Below, in pieces: positions 11,300 through 22,555 of a stretch of DNA of 64,000 nucleotides. The notes beneath the pieces are model-generated. The model ran no database searches. It saw only the letters and a list, made by a program, of their open reading frames with translations, and was not told the DNA's origin. A program made the position numbers and the translations under genes. Each line of letters starts with the position of its first letter. Within the stretch, counting starts at the first letter, position 1. The stretch lies in the NCBI RefSeq assembly GCF_003286085.1, contig NW_020825289.1, forward strand, positions 496,001 through 560,000, in the 5' to 3' direction. Source of the DNA: Drosophila persimilis (Eukaryota; Arthropoda; Insecta; Diptera; Drosophilidae).

Positions 11300-11700
11300 T
11301 CGAATTCTGTATTTCAACCTTTACCTGTACTTCGAACGGATGCTCCGTCACAACTTCTTCCCTGTTACGGAGTCCAATGCAAACATTGCCATCCCGATCG
11401 AGGCTCCACCGGCCCTCAAAGCTTTCGAGGTTGATGCATGCGATGCCAGGTTGAAGAGCAGACGCTCAGCATCTAACAGCGATGTATTCCCACTGCCTGG
11501 AAACAGGGCACTTCCCAACAGAATGGAAGCATCCTGGTTCCACTTCTGAAGGGACCCAATTGGGACCCTTCTCCGCAGTGTCCGCTTCTCAGGAGAGAAT
11601 GCGGATCCTCGACAGGTTGGCCGGACTGGCGTTCTCCAGGCGACAACAGCTGCTGAACGTGCTAGTCCCTCCGAAACCAGACAACCGATTCAATCAACAT
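11300..11700 (+). mobile_element. Non-LTR reverse transcriptase fragment
   Basis: In shifting plus-strand frames one reads PIEAPPALKAFEVDACDARL and then CLETGHFPTEWK, which resembles the RT finger block (C-x-G-x-FP-x-x-WK) of R1/I/LOA-type elements. It is followed by frameshifted material with ILDRLAGLAFSRRQQ. It is short and degenerate, and the clade cannot be set. Confidence 0.45.
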
Positions 11701-11927
11701 TCAAATAAAAAAAGTTCTTTGTTTTGTTACTCGTTTTATGTACAGTGCCGCTCAACTGAATAGGTTCAACAGTTTTCAAAAGTCAAACCGCTATATCTTT
11801 TTAACCAACTTACCGATTTATATGAAATAATTTTTTTGCATAGATTAATTCATTGTTAATATAGCAATATGTGGTTTCCAGAACACGTTTTTAGAGGCTA
11901 TTTATTTATTTTTTCAAAAACATTACA

Positions 11928-12826
11928 AACGAGGGGGAACGTTGTGAGTTGCTGCGGACACCGCAACTCTACAGTTATACCCGATACTAAGTCAGTATGG
12001 CTCTCCTCCGGCAGACGCCGCTAATAAAAAACGACACGACAAAGAGTGCGTGCGAGAGAGACAGAAAATCAGTCTGAGTGTGACGTCGGGCGCTGCGTAG
12101 CCACTGCAAATTGATTTCTTGCTTTTGGTTACAAAAATGATCCGATCTGATCCAGATTCAGCAATCTGATAGATATGGTCATTATCTATGATTCTGCGTT
12201 TTTAGTTTTCTCGAATCTGCAATATTGTGGATGCCACAGATTTTCGTCCTTTGTGGTGGCGGAAGGGGGTGGGGCGAAATTTTGAGATATACGTTTTATA
12301 GTGAGATCTAACAGGAGTGCGGATACCAAATTTGGTTGCTCTAGCTTTTATAGTCTCTGAGATCTAGGCGCTAATGTTTTATGGTATTGGTAATATGGTA
12401 ATATGGTATATGGTAATTCTCTACGATTCTGCGTTTTTGGTTGTCTCGTATCTTTAAAAATGTGGATACCACAGATTTTCGTCCTTTGTGGGGGCGAAAG
12501 TAGGCGGGGCGAAGTTTTGAAATATTTTTGTAGCAGTGACATATCACAGAAGTCTGGCTCTAGCTCTTATAGTCTTTGAGCACTAGGCGCTGAAGGGGAC
12601 GGACGGACGGACGGACGGACGGACGGACGGACGGACGGACGGACGGACGGACGGACGGACGGACAGACGGACAGACAGACATGGCTCAATCGACTCGGCT
12701 ATTGATGCTGATCAAGAATATATATACTTTATGGGGTCGGAAACGATTCCTTCTGGACGTTACACACATCCACTTTTACCACAAATCTAATATACCCCAA
12801 TACTCATTTTGAGTATCGGGTATAAA
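11928..12826 (-). mobile_element. DINE-1/INE-1-like repeat inserted in the Tc1 element
   Basis: This repeat recurs at least nine times in the window. One end reads CGAGGGGGAACGTTGTGAG and the other ends GAGTATCGGGTATA. The block TATATACTTTATGGGGTCGG with TCAATCGACTCGGC resembles the INE-1/DINE-1 family, which is derived from Helitron-type elements. It is non-coding. The internal GGAC microsatellite is annotated separately. Confidence 0.75.
12597..12664. repeat. (GGAC)17 microsatellite inside a DINE copy
   Basis: Seventeen uninterrupted GGAC units are followed by mixed AGAC/GGAC units. Other DINE copies in the window carry the same site with far fewer and mixed units, for example GTCTGTCCGTCC at 22329-22370 on the opposite strand. 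Confidence 0.95.
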
Positions 12827-12888
12827 AATGCCTATTTATTTTAGATCAACAACAACTAATTTTCTAGAACATTGTGCGATATAGTTTC

Positions 12889-13770
12889 TCAGGTTGATTT
12901 AATGGCGTCAATTAGGGTCTCAGTGTCTTGAGATTGCCTTCCGCCCTCATATACTTTTTGAGACAATAATCCCCAAACGTTTTTTATAATATTTAGGTCC
13001 GGGGAGTACGGCGGCCAGTCTAGCAATTTCACATTTTGTTGACTTATCCACTGTTTTACCACTCTAGCAGTATGAATGGGTGCATTGTTGTGCTGGTATA
13101 TCCATGGTTTCGATCCAAAAATATTAGAAAAATGTGGGAATGCCTTTTGTATGACAGATTTGCACACATTTGCATTCATTTTCGATGACAGAAACTGTAG
13201 CTCACAAGTCCCATAATAGGAAATCGCACCCCATACCATTATGCCTCCCGCGCAGCTGTGGTTTCGGCTCAAAACACATTCCTCCTTTCGTAGGTCATGG
13301 TAATAGTAGTTATAGCCATCCGGTCCATCCAGGTTAACTTTTTTTCATCGGAAAACACGACGTCGTGCCACTCCTTGTTCCATGTCATATGTTCCTTTCC
13401 AAAACGAAGTCGTGCAGCTATACGCGCATGATTGAGAGGTGGTTTTTTTTTATCTTCAATCTCTTCAAATCTTTGGCACTACGAATAATGCGTTTCACCG
13501 TTGCCAAACTTGCATCTTCCCTGATTTTGGCTGCTGAACGCTTGGAATTTGAAGCAGTTCTAATGGTAAATCGTCTGTCTGCTGGTGTTGTTGTGTGCTG
13601 AGACCCTCATTCATATTTTTGCCGTAAGTTGCTTCATTACGAATAAAGTTGCCAGTTACATTTGGGATTCGTCCGATTCTTTTGGCGCTTTCACGCTGAT
13701 TTAGGCCAGAATTTATATAACCTTTTATTTGACCTTTTTCAAAGTCGTTTAAATGCTTTCCGCGACCCAT
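12889..13770 (-). pseudogene. Tc1-like transposase, frameshifted and with altered catalytic residues
   Basis: This would be the cut-and-paste transposase. The N-terminal part (13770-13495) begins MGRGKHLNDFEKGQI with a helix-turn-helix (NQRESAKRIGR), then loses frame. The first catalytic Asp sits in VFSDEKK near 13345, where a poly-A run has caused a shift away from NLDGPDGY. In the C-terminal frame (13272-12889) the second Asp position reads QHNNAPIH, where Tc1 families usually have QDNAP. The third position reads PDLNIIKNVW instead of PDLNxIENxW. So Asp and Glu appear changed to Asn and Lys. The protein cannot be active. Confidence 0.75.
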
Positions 13771-13790
13771 TTTTTGTAATTGAGAATTCT

Positions 13791-14692
13791 TTTTGTATAT
13801 AATGTAATCTCATTGGATCTAATGGTTTCCGCACAGTTCGCTGCAAAAGATGAAAACTCTATTCGGAAAATTGATGCATTGCCACCGTAAAGCATTCGCC
13901 TGAAGGCTTTATACCCAAGAGGGTCAAATGTGCAATAAATGCCACGCGGGTTCCACAAAATACAAATAAATTTATATTTGGACAAAAAAAAATTCGGAAT
14001 AATATTATTTATTATTAGTTTATAAAAAACCAAATTATCTAGTGGGTCATCATTTTTTAAAATTTAACTGAATTTTGTACCTTTATTTGGTCAAATTACT
14101 AATTGAACGTTGAAAAAAGTGTTATTTGGAAAAAGATTTCGTGTTAACTAAAAAAAGTAATATGTACTTTTGTAAAGAACTGATTTATAAAAAAAACAAA
14201 ACAAAAATTCACTAATAGAATAACATTTTGGGGAAGCTGAAGAAGTCGAAAGTGAAATTTCAGAGTGCACCTTTTGGTATTGCATTATTCGTTCGGTGGC
14301 CAAAATGGGCCACCTTGCGTCTAGCTGGAATTGTTCAAGTCTTAATTAACCAAATGCTGTTCTTACTTATTTACTTATAAAGACCAGTATGCTAACCTTT
14401 CACAATCTCAAAGCACGTAACATATACATCAAAAAAATCAAAACATACTTTACAATGTTTATTATTTGAATACCTTTCATAGAAAAATACTAAAAATCCC
14501 GATTAAAATATGGTGGGGGGTAGTAGGAGGGTGAAAAATACTTTACCACCTCATCTTATACCTACTAAATATATATAAAAAATGTATACGATCTGGAGTA
14601 GCTCAACTACAAACACCAGGATACGAGACTTTTATTTACTAACTGATTTATCACACATCCAAAAATAATTCCAATCTTTTATTTATTTGTAG
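13791..14692. other. AT-rich intron sequence without recognisable feature
   Basis: No coding similarity, RNA gene or clear repeat is visible. The first part may include the missing 5' UTR and terminus of the Tc1 element. The last bases form the polypyrimidine tract and TTTGTAG acceptor of Nipped-A exon 3. Confidence 0.5.
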
Positions 14693-15065
14693 AGTTTATT
14701 CCATCAATAGACAAATTATTTGATGAAGACTTGCTTATTGGTAAGGGAGTCACATTGGACTCAATTCGGCCGTTGGCATATTCTACGCTAGCAGATCTAG
14801 CTCATCATGTTCGTCAGAGTCTAAGTTTGGACGTGCTAATAAAAGCTGTAAATCTGTTCTCAAAAAATGTTCATGATGAGACACTTGCCGTAGGAATACA
14901 AACTATGTCTTGCAAGCTTTTATTAAATCTAGTTGATTGTTTGCGGCATCACAGTGAACTGGAGCCGCAGCGATCTCGACAAATTTTGTCAAAACTATTG
15001 AAGGTTTTTGTAAAAAAATTTGAAACTATTGCCAAAATTCAGCTACCCTTAATCGTTCAAAAATG
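14693..15065 (+). CDS. Nipped-A: Nipped-A internal exon 3 of 9 in window
   Basis: This is one of the most conserved parts of the TRRAP solenoid. The translation starts FIPSIDKLFDEDLLIG after the lysine split with exon 2, then gives RPLAYSTLADLAHHVRQSL and IQTMSCKLLLNLVDC, nearly as in human TRRAP. It ends VKKFETIAKIQLPLIVQK plus the first two bases of a Cys codon at TG|GTAAGT. The preceding acceptor is TTATTTGTAG. The next exon lies 30.5 kb downstream, so this exon borders the largest intron in the window. No disruption is seen. Confidence 0.96.
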
Positions 15066-15349
15066 GTAAGTAAACATTACGATATATACATATGTATAGT
15101 TGTTTGTGTGTTTTGATTAGGAAATAATTGCTCTCCAGGTTCTTTCCATGCTCCAAAACGATGTTTTGCATGGAGAAATTTGAGGTGTTTTTGTTGCCTT
15201 CGGTCTTGCTTTGTAGCTAACAGTAGAAGGTGGAACAATTCCATATAATTATGTATATAACGAACATAATGAATTATATTCATTTTATTTTTTAATACTC
15301 TTGCAGACTTTCATAACTAAAGCTAGAAACTCAAATTATTTAGCTAATC

Positions 15350-15955
15350 ATATTGACGCAGAATCGTAGAGAATGACCATATCTTTTGGACTGCAGAATC
15401 TGAATTGGATCGTATCATTATTATAGCCAAAATCAAGAAAACAATTTCATTTTTTCTCGCCCTGTCTCTCTCTACCACACACGTATCATAGCCGGCTTTG
15501 CTTAGCGCAAAACTTTAGCGCCTAGATCACAGAGACTATAAAAGCTAGAGCACCCAAATTTGGTATCCACACTCCTGTGACATCGGACCTTGACGAGTTT
15601 GTTTCAAAATTTCGCCACACTCCATTCCGCCCCCGCAAAGGACGAAAGTCTGGGGAATCCACAAGTCTCAGAGACTATTAGAACTGACTAGAGCTCTCAC
15701 TGCTACAAAACCATTTGTAATTTTTCACTGCAGAACTCACTGTTACAAGTGTAATTCTTTTTGCTCACTGTAGAGAGCTCACTGCTACAAGTGTGTTTCA
15801 AAATTTCTCCCCACTTCCTTCCGCCAATACAAAAGACCACACTTTTAAAATTAGGAGAAAATTAAAAACGCACAATCATAGAGAATGGCCATATCCGAAT
15901 CAAATCGAATTATTATTATAGCCAAAAGTAACAAATCAATTTGCAGTGGCTACGC
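15350..15955 (+). mobile_element. DINE-like repeat, 5' part, interrupted by the jockey element
   Basis: It reads in the same orientation as the full copy at 30556-31650 and shares CGCAGAATCGTAGAGAATGA, CTCAGAGACTATAAAAGC-type and GGCTACGC blocks. It stops at GTGGCTACGC (15946-15955), where the jockey element begins. The continuation (GCAGCGCCCG and onward) resumes at 20978. Confidence 0.7.
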
Positions 15956-16455
15956 GAGTCTTTAATCAACTTTCACAGAGATCGGTTGTGTCGCGCTTGT
16001 GCAAAGGTATTTTCTCTAATCTGCTTTAGCGGTGCATTCTCTTGTGTGCTAAAAATAGCATACATAGTAACTTCGGGCGCTGCTTCGCGCGGTGTCGGCA
16101 ATTGGACAAAAACAAAAAACAATTAGTGAAGGTTTATACAACTGCATTCACTGCCCTTCGGGAAAGACTCTTCCCTTACTCTGCGCACAGCCGCACAAGA
16201 GAGGCAATAAAAACTTCGCTTATCAGCTAAGGTGATCTCTCCCTGCTCTATTTCTTTAATATTGGTAAATTGAAGAATATAACTATAGAATGAATGAGAA
16301 TATTTTATCTGACTCTCGGCTTTGAAATAAGCGGACTGATCATGAGAGAATGCTTCTAATATCAGGCAAATTACCTTGTGAGATTCGTGCTGAGTACCGT
16401 TCAGAGGCCGAACGCTCTACATGCACAGAAACCACAACAACAGTAACATTCACTA

Positions 16456-18034
16456 GTGCCACCAGCAACACCACCTACAATAAGCAGTATCTGCCCTGCA
16501 CTAAGAGCTGATAGAACCCAAGAACCCACCATATCGATATGCCCAGAGGCAAAAACAATTAGCGCTGCTGTCGAACGATTGCTGGATGCTCAAAAACGGA
16601 GATCGGGCAAAAGAAAAAACAATCAGACTTTGTCACCCACTTCTAACCCAAAACGAGGGAGCCGCGGCCGGGATCTGCGCTCGCCCCTAACTACAAGCAA
16701 ACAGGCAAACTGCAATAACAGATTTGCCACTCTTGACATTGACATCCCAAGTGATAGTGAGGATGAGGAAGTTCGGATGAATGTAGATGCAGACGCTAAA
16801 AATTATCTACTTCATGACGCAGTTAATACAGACCAGGGTCTGCAAGGAGAAACAGCGAGCTCTGGTAATCAGCTTAAGGGCCCTCCAAAACCACCACAAA
16901 TATTTGTCAAGATTAGCAACTTAAATTACCTATTTGATCTCATAAGGGAAGTTGCAAATTTAAATAACGTTGTCGTTAAAGCTAACCAAGGGGAAACGGT
17001 CAGAATCCTCCCAAAAGACAGTGATACCTATAGAGCAATTGTGGATTGTTTGGATGCCATACGAATAGAATTCCACACATACCAAATGCAGACTGAAAAG
17101 CCTCATAGAATTGTAGTGAGAGACCTACATCATAGCACCCTAAACAATGACATTACCGCCGAGTTTAAAATGTTGGGCTTCGAGGTCCTTCATATCCATA
17201 ATCCAAGCTCAAGGAATAGCAAGGACGAAAAACTTAATATTTTCTTCATTTATATTAAGCCTTGTGTAAAAATTAACGAAATTTACCAAGTCAGGACCCT
17301 TTGCCGCCAAAAAATAAGGATTGAAAAGATGAGAAAATCTACAGATATTGCACAATGTCGTCGATGCCAGGGTTACATCACACAGCTAAATACTGCCGCC
17401 GACATCCCAATTGTGCCAGATGTGGTGAAAACCACCAAACCTCACAATGCACTCGTCCCTTAGACGCACAGCCAACCTGCATTCACTGCTCTGGAAGCCA
17501 TATGGCCAGTTACAAAGGATGCCAATGGTACCAGGAGTTTCTACGCCGATCAATGGGTTCCGCAAAGAAGGACGAGTCATGTCCCCTTAAACAACCAAGC
17601 GGCATATGCTTACTCTACCACACTCCCTGGAGACCGGCAACAGTTTCCTACCTTGCAGTCTAGCCACAAAAAAAGGAGCTGATAGACCAACAATACAGCA
17701 ACACCAGCGAAATATTGTCCAGCATCAACCTTTGCTAGGAACCAGAAGTAATACAGGAGCCTCCTATGCTGCCGTAGCAAAAGGTAATTTAAATGCAATA
17801 CCTCGCAAAGATGGACCTGCACAGCGTCGTTTTCATCAGATATCTCAGCAACAAGGATTGAATAATCAGCAACAAAATTCATATGAAGTTGAGGCGCTGC
17901 TGCAACATCAGCAGGCACCATTTCAGCAATGGCAACAACAGCTCCAGCAGCAGCAACAGCAGCAGTTTCTTACGTGGCTACAGCAACAGCAGCAAGAACA
18001 GCAGCAGCATAATAAATGCCAATCAACGCCTTGA
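16456..18034 (+). pseudogene. Jockey-clade ORF1 (gag-like, CCHC knuckles, Gln-rich C-terminus), frameshifted
   Basis: This would be the RNA-binding gag-like protein of the element. The first frame (16456-17463) has a basic N-terminus (KRRSGKRKN), an acidic patch (SDSEDEE) and the conserved region ending CRRCQGY. A frameshift near 17370 moves the zinc knuckles to another frame (17355-17663): CARCGENHQTSQC (CX2CX4HX4C) and CIHCSGSHMASYKGC. A second shift near 17610 leads to a CAG/CAA-rich Gln tract at 17830-18025. The start is uncertain because no good upstream ATG in the same frame was found. Confidence 0.75.
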
Positions 18035-18106
18035 AAAACTTGAAAAAACAGTTTTTGAATTGGCTGGATCTAATCGTCAGTTCCAGAACAACGTTTCAGC
18101 CTCTCA

Positions 18107-20772
18107 ATGAATCCCCTAAAGGTTCTCATCTGGAATGCTCACGGCATTTCAGGGAAAGTAAAAGAAATTGAGCTCTTCGCACAACAACAGTGTTGATATT
18201 CTCCTTTTGATGGAGATCAGGATTAAAAGAGGGGTAGCTGTAAAAATCCATGCATATGCCTTCTATCCAGCCTTCAAGCCATCGCGGAATAATAATAGCG
18301 TTGGTGGAGTGGCGGTTTTAGTGAGGACCTCGCTTCGCCATTTTCCACAAAGGGTCATTGAGACACGCAGCATGCCAGCAGTAAAAGTAGCCACAGGACT
18401 GGGCGATGTTGAGTTCAGCGCCATTTACTGCCCTCCCAGAGTCAGGATTGAGGAAAGACATTACTTCGACGCACTCCGTGCTTGCGGGCAAAGGTATTTG
18501 GTTGGTGGTGACTGGAATGCCCGACACTGGTTGTGGGGAGACACTTACAATTCCCCTAGGGGCGAGAGCTAGCGGAAGCCATCTCTGCCACTGGCGCGAA
18601 GATCCTTGCAACTGGATCACCAACCAGGTATCCATATGTACTCAATCACACGCCGTCCTGCATAGACTTCGCAGTGCATCATGGTATTCCGGATTCTGGG
18701 ATCTGAACTCCGACCATCTGGCCCTAGTCATCAGCATTAACACAGATGGCATTATAGAAAATTCAAGCCCTCGTCTAATCACCAAGCACACTGATCTGCT
18801 CGCCTTTAGGCAACATTTAGAGATTTTGATCCAACTGAACGTCACGCTAAACTCTGAGGAAGATATCGAGATGGCTGTGGATATCATCACAGAGAATATA
18901 AACATGGCTGCAGCTGCCTCAACGCCTTCGCATCAACCGACAAGCGCCGATAAGGAATAGTTCTTACAAGAGAGGCCAGAGAGCTTTTGTCACAAAAAAG
19001 GAGACTTCGAAGACGCGCAATCCGATCTCAAGACCCATAGGACCGAATTCTATGGAACCGGGCTGCCAAGCAACTTCGAAACACACTAAGAGAACTTCGA
19101 AGCAACTTCTTTGAACAAAAGCTTGCTTTCATGGATTTCCAGCATTACACCGTGGATGCTGGATATTCGCTTTGGAAGACCACTAAATCTCTTAAGAGAC
19201 ACCCGTTAAGACAGGTTCCTATCCGGTGTCCCAACGGCGATCTTGCCACAAACGAAGAAGAGCAGGCCAATTCGTTTGCACATCATTTAGAGGACAGGTT
19301 CACCCATTACCAATTCGCCACGGAGGCACAGTTCAGAGAGACCCAAGATGGTCTGCAAGCACCTCTACAAATGGCCTTATCCATTAAACCAGTCAGGGTT
19401 GAGGAGATTGTAGAAGTCATCAAGTCCCTACCGAGGAAGAAGGCTCCTGGCATTGACAGAGTGTGCAATTCCACACTGAAGGCATCACGTGTGATAATCT
19501 ACATAGCGCTCATTTTTAACGCCATGTTAAGGGTGCAGTTTTCCCTTAGCAGTGGAAGATAGCAACAATCCTGATGATCCATATGCCTGGAAAACCGGAA
19601 GATGACCCTGAGTCGTATCGACCAATAATTCTCTTGTCTTCCTTATCAAAAGTCTGGGAAAGGCTTCTTGCCAATCGTCTTGGTGGCATCATCAAGGAAT
19701 GCCGTATCTTGCCGGATCATCAGTTTGGCTTTCGGGAGGGACACGGCACAGTGGTGCAAGTCCATAGATTGGCAAGGCACATCCTACAGGCCTTCGATAA
19801 TCTAGAATACTGCAATGCAGTCTTCATTGATATGCAGCAAGCATTCGATAGAGTTTGGCATATCGGCCTACTGAGTCTACTACGGAGTCCTACGATCATA
19901 CTTGAAAGGACGTCAGTTTATGGTCAGGTGCAAGAACACCTATTCAACCCCTTGCCAAATGAGAGCTGGAGCTCCACAGGGCAGCGTCCTTGGCCCGCTG
20001 TTCTACTCTATTTATACCGCAGATCTACCCGCCCCAAGCGAGCACCATATGGAGGTTCCCCGTAAGGCTCTACTACTTACGCGGACGATATAGCACTGCT
20101 CTACAGCTCTAAATGCCGCCTTGAAGCAGCAGATGGACTCCAGGAGTACCTCCACTCTTTGGCAGCTTGGTGGAAGAGATGGAATCTAAAAGTCAACCCA
20201 CTGAAGACCAGCAATCCATGCTTCACCCTGAAAGCGCTCATAGACAACACCCCACCAATATGAAGTATGAAGACAGTATGAAGACTTTGGACCAACCAGA
20301 GCAAGCAAAGTATCTCGGTATCACCCTTGATAAGCGTCTTACTTTTGGTCCACACTTGAAAGCTACGGCTCGTAAATGTGGGCAAAGAATGCAGCAATTG
20401 CGGTGGCTGATGAACAGAAGAAGCACCATGTCACTGAGAGCCAAAAGAGCAGTTTATGTACACTGTGTAGCCCCCATCTGGCTCTACGGCGTGCAGATTT
20501 GGGGTATAGCTGCAAAAACGAACTACAAACGGATACAGGTCCTGCAGAATCGCGCCATGCGGCAAATAACGAACTGCCTGGTACGTGCGAGGCTCCACCC
20601 TACATCGGGACTTGAATCTGCATACAGTAGAGGAGCAGATTGGAAGGCACACCAGCAGATACAGTGACAGGCTGATTAGACACCGAAGTAAACTCGCGAG
20701 ACGTTTACTACCTGCCAGACCTTTGAGGCGATTGAAGAGATTGGGCTTTGCCAAAACTTTTGGCCAACTATA
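18107..20772 (+). pseudogene. Jockey-clade ORF2: endonuclease and reverse transcriptase, multiply broken
   Basis: It starts MNPLKVLIWNAHGISG at 18107, the typical endonuclease opening of jockey ORF2, and shifts frame at about 18180. It continues with VGGVAVLVRTSL, AIYCPPRV and GGDWNARHWLWG, stops after NSPRGES at 18572, and goes on in other frames. The reverse transcriptase has PRKKAPGIDRV (19420), PESYRPIILLSSLSKVWERL (19595), FIDMQQAFDRVWH (19830) and APQGSVLGPLFYSIY (19960). The thumb region QAKYLGITLDKRL is near 20310. At least four frame breaks are present. Everything from 18393 on is repeated in the next two tandem units. Confidence 0.78.
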
Positions 20773-20967
20773 AGTTTCCCCCCCAATAGTATAATATTAC
20801 TTTTTTTTATTATTACTATAGATTATACTATATTCTATCTATTTCTATAAGTCCTCTTGCATTAAGCAATAGGTTTGGTCTCCTGAATATTATTTACCTG
20901 TGTTGTTAAGATACGATATATGCAATGTACGGATTCAACGCTTAATAACATCAATTTAAAAAAAAAA

Positions 20968-21130
20968 GTGCCTACGCAGCGCCCGTCGACACGTTCTGAC
21001 TGATTTTCTGTCTCTCTCGCACGCACTCTATGTCGTGTCGTTCAATATTAGCGGCGCCTGCCGGAGGAGAGCCATACTGACTAAGTATCGGGTATAAATG
21101 TAGAGTTTCGGTCTCCACAGCAACTCACAC
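20968..21130 (+). mobile_element. DINE 3' part downstream of jockey (repeated at about 25156 and 29339)
   Basis: It begins with the second copy of the target duplication and continues CGCAGCGCCCGTCGACACG to GTATCGGGTATAAATGTAGA, ending around CAACTCACACTG. This is the continuation of the DINE at 15350-15955. Confidence 0.7.
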
Positions 21131-21149
21131 TGTTGTTCACTGTTTCTTT

Positions 21150-22185
21150 TTCACAGGTAAAAAACAAACGCTTTGTAGCTTAAGCTTATACAATATGTTA
21201 TCGTCAACGTCAACGCTGTCGTAGTAGAGTTGAGCCCTAAACCACGCAATAGAAAAAACAACAGCGTGCGGCAATGTTTTCGCTGCTACGAGTTCGACCA
21301 CACCAAGAACATATGCCTAAAGCAACCTGTGTTTGAAAGTTGCGCTGAGTTTGTCCATCTTTTGGCTCAGCTGGACAACAAATTCATCGTTGGAGGCGAC
21401 TTGAATGCAAAGCAGAGGCATTGGTTCAGCTAAAAAGGGGGAGCCAGACTCACAAGCTCCTCAGCACAAGTAAACGCCCTCTTTCCTGGAATTTTTCGGG
21501 TACAAGTCGATCCCTGGTATCCTACTATCCCAGGGCTCCGTAAACAGCACGCCCTGAGCTTTGACTTCCTGCCACTGATCACGACGCTGTCAATGACCCC
21601 CCACCGATCCCAGCCAGAGCAAGGTTTCTTAGCCGGTCTCCAATATTGCCCTGATCAGAAAGACTCTGGACCTCAATATGGCAGTGAAATCAGTCGACGA
21701 CATACATAGAGCGATAGACATTCTCGTCTCCAAAGTAAGCGATGCTGCTGTAGCTTCCGCTCTTCCAATGGACTTCCAACTCAAAGCGGAGGACACGAGC
21801 AGGATCCTCCAGAGTCGACATAAGTAGAAAGCTCAAAAAGTTACCTTTGTAAACTAACCAGGAACCAGGGACAAACCACGCACCGACTTCCAAATAGGAA
21901 ACGGGACGACTCCTGGACTTTGCGTAGAAGGGTTGAACCTGGAGTAGAGGTTCCAACCTTTCCAGTCTGCGTCAGCCTGTAACGCACTTTGGAATCAAGG
22001 AAGCCTGTCAAAAGACTAAAAAGAAGAAGGCACCAGGTGGCGATTGCATCGACAACTGAGTGGCAGAGGCGTTACCGCATATGTCATTGCTATTCCTTGT
22101 CCTCAATCTTCAATGCCGCACTATAGATAGACCACTTCCACCCCTTCCACTTCCACGCCTCTCATGTTAAACGAGATATCCCTAA
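21150..22185 (+). mobile_element. Unrelated jockey-type retroelement fragment (repeated at about 25336-26371 and 29519-30555)
   Basis: Plus-strand frames show a zinc knuckle CFRCYEFDHTKNICLK joined within about 20 codons to an endonuclease block FIVGGDLNAKQRHWFS, then ARLTSSS in another frame. That juxtaposes ORF1 knuckles with the middle of an ORF2 endonuclease, so the source element had a large internal deletion before the triplication. The remainder holds frameshifted scraps and no open frame longer than about 90 codons. The family is not identified beyond the jockey-type EN motif. Confidence 0.55.
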
Positions 22186-22545
22186 TTATACCCGATACTC
22201 AAAATGAGTATTGGGGTATATTAGATTTGTGGTAAAAGTGGATGTGTGTAACGTCCAGAAGGAATCGTTTCCGACCCCATAAAGTATATATATTCTTGAT
22301 CAGCATCAATAGCCGAGTCGATTGAGCCCTGTCTGTCTGTCCGTCCGTCCGTCTGTCCGTCTGTCCGTCCCCTTCAGCGCCTAGTGCTCAAAGACTATAA
22401 GAGCTAGAGCAACGATGTTTTGGATCCAGACTTCTGTCATATGTCACTGCTACAAAAATATTTCAAAACTTTGCCCCGCCCACTTCCGCTCCCACAAAGG
22501 GCGAAAATCTGTGGCATCCACAATTTTAAAGATACGAGAAAACCA
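22186..22545 (+). mobile_element. DINE 5' part truncated at the tandem junction (repeated at 26372-26735)
   Basis: It reads TTATACCCGATACTC, ATATATATTCTTGATCAGCA and the GTCC/GTCT microsatellite, then stops at GATACGAGAAAACCA where the junction begins. The intact continuation is seen only after unit 3 (30901 onward). Confidence 0.85.
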
Positions 22546-22555
22546 CACATACCGC

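Larger units (their letters stand above)
11744..13790 (-). mobile_element. Tc1/mariner-type DNA transposon, degenerate, interrupted by a DINE
   Basis: The minus strand encodes a Tc1-like transposase: an N-terminal MGRGKHLNDFEKGQI helix-turn-helix at 13770, and a C-terminal DDE region at 13272-12889. The presumed low-coordinate terminus starts with ACAGTGCCGCTCAACTGAAT near 11744, similar in style to Tc1-type inverted repeats. I could not find its partner on the high-coordinate side, so that end is probably lost or diverged. A DINE element (11928-12826) is inserted between the terminus and the transposase. Confidence 0.7.
15956..20967 (+). mobile_element. Jockey-clade non-LTR retrotransposon with poly(A) tail and target duplication
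   Basis: A full-length-looking element of about 5 kb: a 5' UTR, a gag-like ORF1 with CCHC knuckles, an ORF2 with endonuclease and RT but no RNase H, and a terminal A-tract ending at 20967. It sits inside a DINE repeat. The flanks are GTGGCTACGC (15946-15955) and GTGCCTACGC (20968-20977), a 10-base duplication with one mismatch that defines both ends. Frameshifts in both ORFs show that it is inactive. Its distal half is part of the tandem triplication. Confidence 0.82.
18393..22555 (+). repeat. Tandem unit 1
   Basis: Unit 1 lacks a 22-bp block present in units 2 and 3 (CAAGAGCAACAATAAGTCAG and neighbouring bases, at 22860 in unit 2). It has GAGAGCCAAAAG at 20438, where the others have GAGTGCC. 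It ends in the junction filler after GATACGAGAAAACCA. Confidence 0.9.

Noticed and set aside
17880..18025. CAG/CAA tract as a host polyglutamine gene
   Set aside because: It lies in the C-terminal part of the jockey ORF1, just after the zinc knuckles and before ORF2.
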